Assembly: GCA_965226245.1 (NCBI GenBank)
Contig: CBDDCL010000015.1
Span: 682,001-746,000, forward strand
Length of the DNA stretch: 64,000 bases
Reading direction: 5' to 3'
DNA from: CBDCYS01 sp965226245
GTDB lineage: Bacteria > Acidobacteriota > Terriglobia > Bryobacterales > UBA6623
Positions 44,407 through 54,307 of the stretch are shown here, one piece after another. Every line of letters starts with the position of its first letter. Position 1 is the first letter of the stretch. A model generated the notes under the pieces. The model was not told the DNA's origin, searched no databases, and worked only from the letters and a program-made list of their open reading frames with translations. The translations under genes and the position numbers were made by a program.

Positions 44407-45888
44407 CTACGCCAGGATTTCCTTGATCACGTGCCCGTGCACGTCGGTCAGCCGGAAATCGCGGCCGCCATAGCGGTAGGTTAGCTTCTCGTGGTTGATG
44501 CCGAGCAGGTGCAAGATCGTCGCGTGGAGGTCGTGGAAGGTCAGGCGGTTTTCGATGGCGTGGTAGCCGTATTCGTCGGTTTTGCCGAAGATCGTGCCGC
44601 CCTTGACGCCGCCGCCGGCCAGCCACAGGCTGAAGCCCCAGGGGTTGTGGTCGCGTCCGTCAGAGCCTTGCGAGAACGGAGTGCGTCCAAATTCCCCGGA
44701 AAAGACGATCAGCGTCTGATCGAGCAGTCCGCGAGCCTTGAGGTCCTTGATCAAACCGGCGACAGGTTGGTCGACTTGGAACGCATTCCAGCTGTGCCCT
44801 TCGATCAGCTCGCCGTGCTGATCCCAGGGGTTGCCAGGCTGGCGCCCTTTGCGAGTGAGCATGGTCAGTTCGATAAAGCGCACTCCGCGCTCGACCAGCC
44901 GCCGCGCCATCAGACACTGCTTGGCGTAAGCCGCCTTCTGAGGAATTTCGGAGTCCATCCCGTAGAGCTTCTTGGTCGCTTCGGTCTCGCCGCTGAGGTC
45001 AACCAGCTCGGGGATCGCCGACTGCATACGGTAGGCAATCTCGTAGTTTCGAATGGCCGCCTCGACTTGCGGGTCGTTGCTGCTCTCCAGGAAGCCGGCG
45101 TCTATCTCGCCGATGAAGGCCAGACGTTTCCGCTGCAAGCGGTCGGATTCTTTAGGCCTCACGTTGGCCAGCGGCTCGTCGCGTTCGGGAAAGATGAGCG
45201 ATCCCTGATGGACCGCCGGCAGGAAGCCATTGCCGAACATGTTGATTCCGCCGAGCGGAATCCCTCCGCTGCCAAGCACGACAAAGCCCGGCAGGTCTTT
45301 TGACTCCGTACCTAAGCCGTAGGTCGTCCAAGCGCCCAGGCTCGGAAACCCGTTGAAGGGCTGGCCGGAATGGAAGAAAAAGTTGGCCTGGGCGTGCTCG
45401 TTGAAACGAGCCGTCATGGAGCGGATCACCGCCAGATCGTCGGCGCAGGAGCCGGTGTGAGGAAACAGGTCGCTGACTGGAAGGCCGCTTTCCCCGTAGT
45501 TATTGAACTCCCAGGGGCTGGGGAAGATATTGCCGTTGTCGTTGAACATCGTCCGCTCGACCTTCATGGGCAGTGGCTGTCCGGCTTCCTTGGCCAGGCG
45601 GGGTTTTGGGTCAAAGGAGTCGACGTGCGAGACGCCGCCCGACATGTGGCAGAGGATGACGCTTCTCGCTTTGGGCTCGAAATGCGGCTTCTTCGGACTC
45701 AGGGGATTTTCGGCCGATTCCGCCAGGCCGGCATAAGCCTCGTCGGCCATGAGGCCGGAGAGCGCCAGCATTCCAAAGCCGGTCGAGCACCGTGTAAGCA
45801 TCTCCCGGCGGCTGATCGGGCCGCGTGGTTGCCAAAGATGGGAGGCGGGATTGACTGGGTTCTTCATCACATTCTCACTGACGGGCAT
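44407..45888 (-). CDS. DUF1501 domain-containing Tat-exported protein
   Basis: 493 residues of DUF1501 (sulfatase/alkaline-phosphatase-like fold). Tat signal SRREMLTRCSTGFGMLALSG; then KARSVILCHMSGGVSHVDSF, NEHAQANFFFHSGQPFNGFP, SLGAWTTYGLGTES, RFIELTMLTRKGRQPGN, WDQHGELIEGHSW, VFSGEFGRTPFSQGSDGRDH and NPWGFSLWLAGGGVKGG. It ends with a helical HDLHATILHLLGINHE block typical of the family. It follows the DUF1549/DUF1553 gene by 2 bases, its usual partner. ATG at 45888; an in-frame ATG at 45867 is an alternative. Confidence 0.9.
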   Translation of the reverse strand: MPVSENVMKNPVNPASHLWQPRGPISRREMLTRCSTGFGMLALSGLMADEAYAGLAESAENPLSPKKPHFEPKARSVILCHMSGGVSHVDSFDPKPRLAKEAGQPLPMKVERTMFNDNGNIFPSPWEFNNYGESGLPVSDLFPHTGSCADDLAVIRSMTARFNEHAQANFFFHSGQPFNGFPSLGAWTTYGLGTESKDLPGFVVLGSGGIPLGGINMFGNGFLPAVHQGSLIFPERDEPLANVRPKESDRLQRKRLAFIGEIDAGFLESSNDPQVEAAIRNYEIAYRMQSAIPELVDLSGETEATKKLYGMDSEIPQKAAYAKQCLMARRLVERGVRFIELTMLTRKGRQPGNPWDQHGELIEGHSWNAFQVDQPVAGLIKDLKARGLLDQTLIVFSGEFGRTPFSQGSDGRDHNPWGFSLWLAGGGVKGGTIFGKTDEYGYHAIENRLTFHDLHATILHLLGINHEKLTYRYGGRDFRLTDVHGHVIKEILA

Positions 45889-45890
45889 TC

Positions 45891-48800
45891 TCACTGAAGG
45901 TAGAGAAATTCCTTGAAGTTGAACATCGATTGGGCGAAGTCTTGCCACACCTGGACATTGCTGTTCATCTGGTCCGGCGGGATTCCATGCTCCTGGGCTA
46001 AAGACGCCAAGAAGGTCTGTGATTTATCGAGTTCCAGCGGTGAGGGCTTGCGGCCCAGCGCCGTAAGAAACATGTGCTCGAGGCGTTTGCCATTGGCGAG
46101 CGCGGGGTCATCGAGCAGCGCCTCGGCCCATTTCGCCGCTTGCTCGATGACGAATGGGTCGTTCAACAGCGTGAGCGACTGCGCGGGGACGTTGGTGACG
46201 TCCCGCTGTCCGCGCGTCGTGGAAGGTTTGGGTGCGTCGAAGACTTCCAGGAAGGGATTCGTCAGGTTGCGCCGGATCTCCAGATAGACGCTGCGCCGGC
46301 GGTCGCCGTCGAGCGGACCCTTGTCCTTATCCCCTTTGGCCTTCCCGGAATCGTGCGTGTAGTAGGTTTTGATCGACGGCCCGTGCATGCTGAGATCAAG
46401 CTGTCCCGAAACCGCCAACACGGAGTCGCGGATGGATTCGGCTTCCAGGCGGCGGATCGGCATGTGCTGCAGAAGCTCGTTGCCCGGGTCCGTTTTCGCG
46501 GCCGGCTTCGACGGCCGGCTGTCCATTTGATAAGCCCGTGTTGTCACCAAGAACCGCACCAGGTCCTTGATCGACCATCCACGCCTGACAAAGCGTGAAG
46601 CCAGGTAGTCGAGCAACGCGGGGTGGGTCGGCTTCTTGCCCACCTTGCCGAAGTTGTCGACGGTGGAGACGATGCCGCGCCCGAACAAGTAGTACCAGAC
46701 GCGGTTGACCATCACGCGCGAGGTGAGCGGGTTGTCCGGGTTGGCCACATCGCTGGCGAGACGCAGCCGCACCGCGCCGGGGTCGTCGTAGGGAACCTTC
46801 CCGAACGCTTCCAGAAAACCGCGCGGGACACGGGCGCCGGGATTCTTGTGGTTGCCGCGAATCAGCAAGGGCTGATCGGGCGCGCTTTCATCGAGGATGC
46901 CCGGAGCCCGCCGCGGAACCGGAACCTCCTCTTCGAGCCGGCGATACTCGGCGACCATCGGACGCAATTCTTCGAGCCTGTCAAGCGAGTTCGGCAAGAA
47001 GCCCTGGCGCTCGAAATCGTCGAGGAAGGCGGCTTGCTTTTCGGTCAGCGTCCCTTCGCGCCAAGCGTTGATGGCTGCTAGCAGCAGCCTCCGCAGGCGA
47101 TCGGCCAGCTCGGCGGCGGAACCGGGCGCCTCTCCCTCCAGCAAGTGAAGAATGGGCGCCATCTCCTCCTTGGGAGTCTCTTTGCCCTCGTGGAAGACAA
47201 TGCGGCCGGCGCCGAAGAAAGAGCGGCCGCCGGGCTCGGGCTTAGGTCTCGGCTGGCGTTTGTTGTCGATGGGGTCGAGCGCGAAATTTGTCAGGTCGTC
47301 GAGAGTCGCGAACTCGATGTAGGCGTCAAACCCTTTCCAAAAGCTCGTATCCCAGCTATACCACTGCATGCGGTCTTTCTTGGGACTGTTCTTCTGGCCG
47401 TAGATCCCGGCACGAGGTACCGCGTAGTTCTCGATCATCAAACGGGCGAAGCTGAAGTTGCCCCCGAGCAGGCGCAGGCTGACCGAGTCGCTCTCAATCT
47501 TGAACCGCGGCGAGGAGAGCACGCCGTTATGCTTGCGGCTCAGCAAATGTGTGAAAACGCCGGCGGGATAGACGCCATTGATGACCCTGTCCCCTTCCGT
47601 CTGAACCCAGAATTCACCAGGCCGGGAGGGCTGTTCAGGCAGGCCCACGCCCCGCCTGAGCCACTTCGAGTAATCGTCACCCGTCAAGTCCCAGACGAGT
47701 TCGAAGTTTTCTCGGTTGAACTTCTTGCGCTCGTGCGCTTCTTTTCGCCAGTGTTCGGCCAACCCGTTCCACCCGTCGCTGAACTCTTCTCCCTGTTTCC
47801 CGGAGAGGGCTACCCATGCCGAGAGCGGACTTTCGTCATCGCAGGCCGCGCGCTCGAGCGGAGCATAAGAAGCCCCGGCGCCTTCCAAACGCGACGGAAG
47901 ATGCTGCGCTTCCTTCTCCCACGAATCGGCGAGGTGGTTCTTGATTTGCTGCTTCAGGCCGGCCAGCCTGATGCGATTCTTGTTGAGATGACCGGGGGAA
48001 TCGATTGTCACCTGAATCGGCCGAGCCCCCGCGAAGATTCCGAAAAGCGAGTAGAAGTCTTTCTGGCTGATGGCGTCGAATTTGTGGTCGTGGCAGCGCG
48101 CGCAGGAAACCGTCAAGCCGAGAAAGGCTTTCGAGAACACGTCGATCTGGTTGTCGGTCCACTTGACGCGGTCCTCGAGAGGATCGACAGGCTGGAAGCC
48201 GTGCTCGATCATCCTCATGTGAGCGGTTCCGATGAGGGACTCATTGATCCGGAGTTCTTCATTCCAGCGGGGATTCTCGAGCAAGTCGCCGGCGAGGTGT
48301 TCGCGAATCAACTGGTCGTAGGGAACATCATTGTTGAACGCCCGCACGAGATAGTCACGGTAGCGCCAAGCGAGAGGCACGTCCGGGTCGCCTTCGCTGC
48401 CATGGGATTCCGTATAGCGGACCAAATCCATCCAGCGCCGCGCCCAGCGCTCACCGAAACGTGGCGAATGCAGCAGGCGATCGACGAGCCGCTCGTAGGC
48501 CCCATCGGAATCATCGTCAACAAACGCTTCGATTTGCTGCGGTGTTGGCGGCAGCCCGGTTAGATCAAAAGAAAGCCTGCGAAAGAGGGTGTAGCGATTT
48601 GCAGGCTTCGCCGGCGAGAGTTCCTTTTCTTCCAGCTTGGCCAGCAGAAAGCGGTCGACCGGATGATCAGACCATTGCGAGTTGCTCACGGCCGGCGGTG
48701 ACGAGCGCTTGAGCGGCTGCCATGCCCAGTGCTCCCGCTTGCGCGCCTCCAGGTCAAACTTGGGCTTGGGTCCCGCCGCTTCCAGAGCCTGCTCTAGGGG

Positions 48801-49211
48801 CCATGGAGCACCGATCTCGACCCACTTGACGAAGGAACTGATCTGCTCCTCGGGTAGCTTCCCGGTCGGCGGCATCTTGATGGTCGAGGCGTAGCGCAGT
48901 GCTTGGATCAAGCGGCTGGCCCCGGGATCCCCAGGGACAACGGCAGGGCCCGAGTCGCCGCCTTTTAGAATTCCAGCCAGGTTATCGAGGCGCAGGTTGG
49001 CGAAGGGAGTTTTCGTCTGCGCGCTGTGGCACGAATAGCAGTTGCCCGCCAATGCCGGGCGGATCTTCGATTCAAAGAACTCGAGCTGCTCGGCGGTGGG
49101 TTGTTGCGCTATTGCGGTCGAAGTCGAGAGCCAGGCGGTTGAGAAGAGAGTAATCGAAACAGTAATGAAAGTTCGCAACCTTCGAGAAAGAGGGGCTCCC
49201 GAACACGTCAT
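45891..49211 (-). CDS. DUF1549/DUF1553 secreted cytochrome-like protein
   Basis: 1106 residues with a signal peptide (SITLFSTAWLSTSTAIAQ). PSCyt1 haem-like motif CYSCH (residues ~58-62) with MPPTGKLPEEQI; DUF1549 (RRLSFDLTGLPPTPQQIEAF, RWARRWMDLVRYTESHGSEG, TVSCARCHDHKFDAISQKDF with a second CxxCH); a middle beta-rich region; DUF1553 (LTSRVMVNRVWYYLFGRGIV, WSIKDLVRFLVTTRAYQMDS, LNDPFVIEQAAKWAEALL). The pair with DUF1501 is conserved in Planctomycetes and Acidobacteriota but its function is unproven. Length is normal for the family. Confidence 0.92.
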   Translation of the reverse strand: MTCSGAPLSRRLRTFITVSITLFSTAWLSTSTAIAQQPTAEQLEFFESKIRPALAGNCYSCHSAQTKTPFANLRLDNLAGILKGGDSGPAVVPGDPGASRLIQALRYASTIKMPPTGKLPEEQISSFVKWVEIGAPWPLEQALEAAGPKPKFDLEARKREHWAWQPLKRSSPPAVSNSQWSDHPVDRFLLAKLEEKELSPAKPANRYTLFRRLSFDLTGLPPTPQQIEAFVDDDSDGAYERLVDRLLHSPRFGERWARRWMDLVRYTESHGSEGDPDVPLAWRYRDYLVRAFNNDVPYDQLIREHLAGDLLENPRWNEELRINESLIGTAHMRMIEHGFQPVDPLEDRVKWTDNQIDVFSKAFLGLTVSCARCHDHKFDAISQKDFYSLFGIFAGARPIQVTIDSPGHLNKNRIRLAGLKQQIKNHLADSWEKEAQHLPSRLEGAGASYAPLERAACDDESPLSAWVALSGKQGEEFSDGWNGLAEHWRKEAHERKKFNRENFELVWDLTGDDYSKWLRRGVGLPEQPSRPGEFWVQTEGDRVINGVYPAGVFTHLLSRKHNGVLSSPRFKIESDSVSLRLLGGNFSFARLMIENYAVPRAGIYGQKNSPKKDRMQWYSWDTSFWKGFDAYIEFATLDDLTNFALDPIDNKRQPRPKPEPGGRSFFGAGRIVFHEGKETPKEEMAPILHLLEGEAPGSAAELADRLRRLLLAAINAWREGTLTEKQAAFLDDFERQGFLPNSLDRLEELRPMVAEYRRLEEEVPVPRRAPGILDESAPDQPLLIRGNHKNPGARVPRGFLEAFGKVPYDDPGAVRLRLASDVANPDNPLTSRVMVNRVWYYLFGRGIVSTVDNFGKVGKKPTHPALLDYLASRFVRRGWSIKDLVRFLVTTRAYQMDSRPSKPAAKTDPGNELLQHMPIRRLEAESIRDSVLAVSGQLDLSMHGPSIKTYYTHDSGKAKGDKDKGPLDGDRRRSVYLEIRRNLTNPFLEVFDAPKPSTTRGQRDVTNVPAQSLTLLNDPFVIEQAAKWAEALLDDPALANGKRLEHMFLTALGRKPSPLELDKSQTFLASLAQEHGIPPDQMNSNVQVWQDFAQSMFNFKEFLYLQ

Positions 49212-49460
49212 GGCACACTCGTACTTCCCCTAGATTATACGCCAAAACGGCCTTTTTTGACCGCCGAAGTTGGTTCGTGCGGTTCGTGCGAGTTTCGCGA
49301 GGGCGTTCAGCGCGACGGACGTGCGGAGTCTTGTAACAAAAGGCAAGGGGACTTGAGGATCTTAGCCACGTTGGGCACGAGGACTTATCCCAACGCCGGG
49401 GCCGTGGGCGGATTTCTTGACCCGATTCGGAATCGAAGCGAAACCCGTTTGGACGCGAGA

Positions 49461-51067
49461 TGTTGTAACCCAATGATAATGTCCCCTTGAGCACCCAATA
49501 GAAATGTCCCCTAATCTGAGGCTCCGAAGGAGGAGCCGAGATTGGAAAGGACATCGATGAGTGCAAAGGAAGTGAGGCGCGGCGAAGTGCTGAGCCGAGT
49601 GAAACGAGGCGAACTGAAATTGACCGAGGCGGCCGAGCTGCTGGACGTCAGCTACCGCCAGGCGAAGCGTCTCAAGAAGCGTTACGGCGAGGGGGGGAGC
49701 AAAGCTCTCGTGCATGGCAACGTCGGGCGCGCTTCGAACCGAGCCGATGACAAGCGACGCGAGCAGGTTCTCGAGTTGGTGCGCGAGAACTATTCGGGCG
49801 AGCCGCACGAGCGCTTTGGGCCGACGCTGGCGTCGGAACATCTGGCGGCCGATCACAGTCTCGAAGTGCCGCCCGAAACCTTGCGGCGTTGGATGCTCGC
49901 CGCGGGTCTGTGGAGCCGGAGCCGCAAGCGCCAGGCGCATCGCCAGCGGCGGCAGCGCAAAGCGCACTTCGGCGAGCTGATTCAACTCGACGGCTCGCAC
50001 CACGACTGGCTCGAAGGACGCGGCCCGAAAGGCTGCATGATGAACTTCGTCGACGATGCGACCGGCCGGGCGTTGTGCCGTTTCTCCAGCGAGGAAACGA
50101 CTTGGGCGGCGGCCGATCTGCTCCAAGCCTGGGTGCGTCAATACGGCGTTCCGAAGGCGTTGTATTGCGACTGGAAGAACGTCTACCAGCGCCAGCCGAC
50201 GTCGCGCGAAGCGCTCGAAGGCATCGAGCCCCAGACGCAGTTCGGGCGCATGTGCGCCAAGCTCGGCATTGGTATCATCGCCGCTTCGTCGCCGCAAGCG
50301 AAGGGCCGCGTGGAACGCCATCACGGCACGCATCAAGACCGCCTGATCAAGAAGATGCGGCTCCAAGGCATTGCCGATTACGAGGCGGCGAACCGCTATC
50401 TCGACGAGCAGTATCTGGACGAACACAACGCCAAGTTTACCTGCGAAGCAGCGGCGGGAGCGGACTTTCACCAACCTCTATCGAAGCGCCTGGACTTGAA
50501 GTGGGTGTTTTGCTTGGAGGCCGAGCGGGTGGTCTCCAACGACCTGGTGGTACGTTTCGAGAACCGTTTTTTGCAGTTGAAACCGCAGCGCAATCAGGCT
50601 CTGGGAGCGGGCGCGAGAGTCACCGTGCAGCAAGCGCGAGAGGCCGAGTTGCAAGTGGTCTACGAAGGCCGCGCGGTAGCTTTTGAAGAGATCGCCCGGC
50701 CGCAGCCGAAGCCGCGCCCAGAGCCGAAACAACGAGCGGTTCCGCGGCGGTCCAAGCCGGCCGCGGACCACCCCTGGCGTAAGTCACTGCGTTCGAAAAA
50801 GCGCGCGGCGACGACATAAAAAGGCAGGGCTGTGGAAATGACGGGCCGGATGGAAAGCGTGGAAAACCTCGGCGAACAGCGAAGAGGGTTCGCATCGCAA
50901 CGACCGGTTTCCCACCCTTCCCACCGTCCCTTGGAAATCGCTAAAGCGATTCCCACATTCCCACAGCCCCGACGACGACGATTCTCTCTTACAAACTTAC
51001 AAACAACAAACCCAAGGGGACATTTCTATTGTGCTACCGAGGGGGACATTTCTATTGTGCTACAACA
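49461..51067 (+). mobile_element. ISNCY-type insertion sequence with ~15-bp target duplication
   Basis: Inverted ends starting TGTTGTA...AATGTCCCC (49461-49486; 51042-51067, 21 of 26 bases matching) flank one transposase gene. Both termini carry extra copies of an AATAGAAATGTCCCC-type box; at the right end two ~20-base copies lie at about 51016-51037 and 51043-51062, probably transposase-binding sites. CCGTTTGGACGCGAG occurs directly before (49445-49459) and after (51068-51082) the element, consistent with a 15-16-bp target duplication. Between 49212 and 49460 no gene is seen. Confidence 0.8.
49557..50819 (+). CDS. ISNCY-family transposase (integrase core)
   Basis: 420 residues. An N-terminal helix-turn-helix (LKLTEAAELLDVSYRQAKRL) and a second HTH region lead to the rve core: QLDGSHHDWLEGRGPKGCMM (Asp), LYCDWKNVYQRQP (Asp), and SSPQAKGRVERHHGTHQDRL (Glu). 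A C-terminal KPRPEPKQ-type basic tail follows. The ATG at 49557 with GAAAGG upstream is preferred over a TTG at 49542. The frame is intact and the element's ends are intact, so it may still be active. Confidence 0.88.
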   Translation: MSAKEVRRGEVLSRVKRGELKLTEAAELLDVSYRQAKRLKKRYGEGGSKALVHGNVGRASNRADDKRREQVLELVRENYSGEPHERFGPTLASEHLAADHSLEVPPETLRRWMLAAGLWSRSRKRQAHRQRRQRKAHFGELIQLDGSHHDWLEGRGPKGCMMNFVDDATGRALCRFSSEETTWAAADLLQAWVRQYGVPKALYCDWKNVYQRQPTSREALEGIEPQTQFGRMCAKLGIGIIAASSPQAKGRVERHHGTHQDRLIKKMRLQGIADYEAANRYLDEQYLDEHNAKFTCEAAAGADFHQPLSKRLDLKWVFCLEAERVVSNDLVVRFENRFLQLKPQRNQALGAGARVTVQQAREAELQVVYEGRAVAFEEIARPQPKPRPEPKQRAVPRRSKPAADHPWRKSLRSKKRAATT

Positions 51068-51258
51068 CCGTTTGGACGCGAGGTTGCGCCTCAGGGCCCC
51101 AGGAGTGTATCCTCATCTGTGGACGGCAGCAGTCCTGTACGCTTTCGCTCAGCGCGGAAGCCGCTTGGCTCGTTCAGCGTTGACTGCCGGAAGACTACGG
51201 GTGCTGCCTTCAAAACCGCTCTCGGGTTGCGCGAGGACGGGATAGAGAGGAAAGTACT

Positions 51259-51933
51259 ATGAGAAAAACTCGAAGAGTATGCGCAGTCTTTCTGTTCGCC
51301 GCCTTGGTTGCAACGATGGGTTGCTCCTCGGCTCCACCCGAGGCAGAGAAGGCGGTTCCCGAAAAGAAAGCCGAGGCCCCTCCCCCGGAACCTGAACCGC
51401 TGACGGGTAAACATTACGTTCTGATCGATACAACCAAGGGGAAAATCAAGCTCGAACTCGACGCGGATAAGGCGCCGAAGACGGTCGAGAACTTCCTGGG
51501 CTACGTCGATCGTAAATTCTACGACCACACGATCTTCCATAGGGTCATCAAGAATTACTTCATTCGGGCCGGTGGTTACGACGTGCGCTTGAAGAGGAAG
51601 GCAACCCGGGATCCGGTTGAGAGCGAATCAGACAATGGGCTGAAGAACGTGAAGGGCGCCGTTACCATGCACCGCGGAGAGGACCCCCAAGGCGCCAACA
51701 GCCAGTTCATGATCATCCTCAGGAGCAACCCCCGTTTGGACCGTGCCTATAAAAAGGGGGACGGCTTCGGATACACCGTCTTTGGAAAAGTCGTGGAAGG
51801 TATGGATGTCGCATCTCAGATCGGCGCAAGCAAGACCGTGCAAAGAGCTTCGGCCAAGAACGTGCCCGAAGTGCCGATCTTCATCAAGTCCATTAAACGC
51901 GTGGAGAATCAGGAAGGTGCTGGGGAGAGTTAG
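51259..51933 (+). CDS. lipoprotein cyclophilin-type peptidyl-prolyl isomerase
   Basis: 224 residues. A lipoprotein signal (VCAVFLFAALVATMGC) with Cys22 is followed by a Pro/Glu-rich linker and a cyclophilin domain: TVENFLGYVDRKFYDHTIFH, RVIKNYFIRAGGY, GANSQFMIILRSN and FGYTVFGKVVEGMDVAS. Likely anchored in the outer membrane or periplasm-facing membrane. GAGGAAAG precedes the ATG. A paralogue is at 30167. The 190 bases upstream, after the ISNCY element, show no gene. Confidence 0.88.
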   Translation: MRKTRRVCAVFLFAALVATMGCSSAPPEAEKAVPEKKAEAPPPEPEPLTGKHYVLIDTTKGKIKLELDADKAPKTVENFLGYVDRKFYDHTIFHRVIKNYFIRAGGYDVRLKRKATRDPVESESDNGLKNVKGAVTMHRGEDPQGANSQFMIILRSNPRLDRAYKKGDGFGYTVFGKVVEGMDVASQIGASKTVQRASAKNVPEVPIFIKSIKRVENQEGAGES

Positions 51934-52054
51934 GCCGCCGCGAACATCGGACCCCAACGCCTTAACGATGATCGCCGGGGACTGCCGCGCCGCCGCCGCT
52001 CGATGACCCGGCGCTAGCGGGCGCCCCACTGGGTTCAAACTACACTGGGATCAG

Positions 52055-52936
52055 ATGGTTCGAGAGCCTTGGAGAGTGTCCCTTCATGGCGGTCACAGCG
52101 GAGAGTTCTGCGAGCACGCGACGGGCCGCCTCCGCGAAGTCCTGGAGGCCGCGATTGCCGCCGGCTACCATACTTTCGGCGTCAGTGAACACGCTCCGCG
52201 CAGCGAGTGCAGATTCCTCTACGATTCCGAAAAGGAAAAGGGGTTCACGGTCGGCCGCTTGCAGCGAGATTTTGAAGCCTATGCCGAGGCGGTTCATGAA
52301 CTCTCGGAGCAATTCGCCGGAAGGCTCGTTGTACTGCGGGGTTTCGAGGCCGAAGTCGTCCCCGCGCAAGGTTATCAGCAGGAGATGCTTGGGTACAATC
52401 AGCGCTTTGGATTCGACTACATGGTGGGCTCGGTCCACTTCGTCGATGAGATTTCGATAGACTCCGAACGAGCCGAGTTCGAACGCGCGCTGGAGGCATG
52501 CGGCGGGCTCGAAGCATTGGCCGTGCGTTACTACGAAACCGTAGCGGAGATGGTCGCCGCTCTGAAGCCGGATGTCGCCGGACACCTCGACTTGATCAGA
52601 AAGAATGCCGGCCCGGACTTTTCACTCGACACGCCCAAAATCCGCCACGCCGCTGACCACGCGCTGGAAGCGGTTCGCGAGCATGCCTCGATCCTCGACC
52701 TCAACACGGCCGGCTACCGCAAGGGCCTCGGCAGTCCCTATCCCGCGCCATGGCTGGTGGAGCGGGCCAGCCAAATGGGCATTCCCTTCTGTTTTGGTGA
52801 TGACAGCCACGGTCCCAGCCAAGTCGGCGCCGGCATGGATGAGGCCAGGCAATACCTGCTCGAGAATGGCGTCGCGGCCGTGACGGTAATGACTCGCCTT
52901 GAGGGAGAACTCGTCAAACAAGCCGTTTCGCTCTGA
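52055..52936 (+). CDS. PHP-family histidinol-phosphatase
   Basis: 293 residues of the PHP domain histidinol phosphatase (HisK/HisJ type, EC 3.1.3.15), which removes phosphate from histidinol phosphate in histidine synthesis. Metal-ligand motifs: SLHGGHSGEFCEHA (usually H-x-H-T), GVSEHAPR, LRGFEAEVV, VGSVHFVDE, AGHLDLIRK and CFGDDSHGPSQVG. Length and motif order are normal. No his operon is adjacent. The 82 bases to truA contain only a short direct repeat. Confidence 0.87.
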   Translation: MVREPWRVSLHGGHSGEFCEHATGRLREVLEAAIAAGYHTFGVSEHAPRSECRFLYDSEKEKGFTVGRLQRDFEAYAEAVHELSEQFAGRLVVLRGFEAEVVPAQGYQQEMLGYNQRFGFDYMVGSVHFVDEISIDSERAEFERALEACGGLEALAVRYYETVAEMVAALKPDVAGHLDLIRKNAGPDFSLDTPKIRHAADHALEAVREHASILDLNTAGYRKGLGSPYPAPWLVERASQMGIPFCFGDDSHGPSQVGAGMDEARQYLLENGVAAVTVMTRLEGELVKQAVSL

Positions 52937-53014
52937 AGCTCAGGCAGGATGATTCGCGGCCACGTTCTCCTCCGAGGCGCCATCCAGCTACGCGGCCTGA
53001 TTCTCCTCCGCAGG

Positions 53015-53752
53015 CTAGTACTCTACTTCGACGAGAAAGAGGCCGCGGGCGGGCGCTGTGGGCCCTGCCTCCGAGCGCCGCTTTGATTTCAGAATCTGGC
53101 CGGCGCCGTCGGGGTTGAGATTTCCGCGGCCGACATCAAGCAGTGTTCCCACGATATTGCGAACCATGCGATAGAGGAAGCCGTTGCCGCGCACCCGATA
53201 GATCAGGCAGTCTCCGTCTCTGTGCAATTGTGAAGAGTATACTGTGCGAACGGTGGTTTGCTTCTCTTCGCCTCCCGCGGCGGCGAGCGAACGGAAGTCA
53301 TGGGTTCCGGCAAACAGGGGCGCCGCTTGCTTCATGCTGTCTTCGTTCAGGGGGTAGGGGTGAGGGTAGACATAGCGGCTGAGGAAGGGCGTACAAATTT
53401 CCTCGCGCCAGATTCGGTACTCGTAAGTCTTGGCCACCGCCGACCGGCGGGCGTGAAAATCAGGCGCTGCTTCTTCGACGTGCAGCACGCGGATTGAATC
53501 CGGCAGCACGTGGTTCATCGCCCGGGAAAGGTTTTCCGCTGGAATCGGATTGTTCAAGTTGAATGAAGCGACCTGTCCCAGAGCATGTACGCCGGCGTCG
53601 GTCCTGCCTGAACCATGCGCGACGACCGGGGCGCCCTCGATCTCCCTTAGTGCCGATTGCACCGCGCCCTGTACGGTGATCTGATCGGGCTGCTCCTGCC
53701 AGCCGTAAAACTCCGTGCCGTCGTAGGCCAGAGTCATTTTGAGATTTCGCAT
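53015..53752 (-). CDS. truA: tRNA pseudouridine(38-40) synthase
   Basis: 245 residues. TruA converts U38-U40 of tRNA anticodon arms to pseudouridine (EC 5.4.99.12). Landmarks: LAYDGTEFYGWQEQP, GSGRTDAGVHALGQVASFN with the catalytic Asp, ARRSAVAKTYEYRI, FAGTHDFRSLAAAG, GNGFLYRMVRNIVGTLLDVG and ARGLFLVEVEY. Complete and single; the gene is convergent with the histidinol-phosphatase gene. Confidence 0.95.
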   Translation of the reverse strand: MRNLKMTLAYDGTEFYGWQEQPDQITVQGAVQSALREIEGAPVVAHGSGRTDAGVHALGQVASFNLNNPIPAENLSRAMNHVLPDSIRVLHVEEAAPDFHARRSAVAKTYEYRIWREEICTPFLSRYVYPHPYPLNEDSMKQAAPLFAGTHDFRSLAAAGGEEKQTTVRTVYSSQLHRDGDCLIYRVRGNGFLYRMVRNIVGTLLDVGRGNLNPDGAGQILKSKRRSEAGPTAPARGLFLVEVEY

Positions 53753-54108
53753 AATCGCGCCGGCGTGCGGAGGGGCTCATGCGTTCCGGGGTATATGGCA
53801 ACGGCCGGCTTCCCGGGCAGTGCTAGCATAACAAACAGTCCCGGCGATAGCCGATCCGCTCTTACGCTGGCTTGCCGCCGTGGGTTGGCGGAACAGAGGC
53901 AAAGGTGAGCCGTTTCCGCTGTTGCTGAGACAGGATAGAGGAAGTTAATCTTCATTTCGGAGTGTCCAATGTCTGCTGAGATTCCCGAGCAGTACCGAGA
54001 TTTGTTCGACAAGAAAGCCTTCGCCAGTCTGGCGACGATTATGCCGAATGGCCAGCCCCAGGTGACGCCCGTATGGTGCGATTTCGACGGCTCGCACGTG
54101 ATTGTCAA

Positions 54109-54307
54109 TTCGGCCAAAGGGCGCCGGAAGGACCGGAACATGCGAAGCGACCCGCGAGTGAGCCTCGCTATTTCGGATCCCGACAATCCGTATCGCTACC
54201 TGGAAGTTCGTGGAACGGTCGTCGAGATCACCGAAGACGGCGCGGATGACCACATCGACAGCATGGCGAAAAAGTATATGGGCGTTGATAAATACCCCTA
54301 TCGTCAG
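54109..54307. repeat. ~199-bp direct repeat, first copy (second at 54519-54713)
   Basis: Bases 54109-54307 recur at 54519-54713 with four small deletions (for example GACCCGCGAG versus GACCCCGAG). Both belong to the PPOX-class gene and flank the IS1595 remnant. This is far longer than an IS target duplication. Confidence 0.9.
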
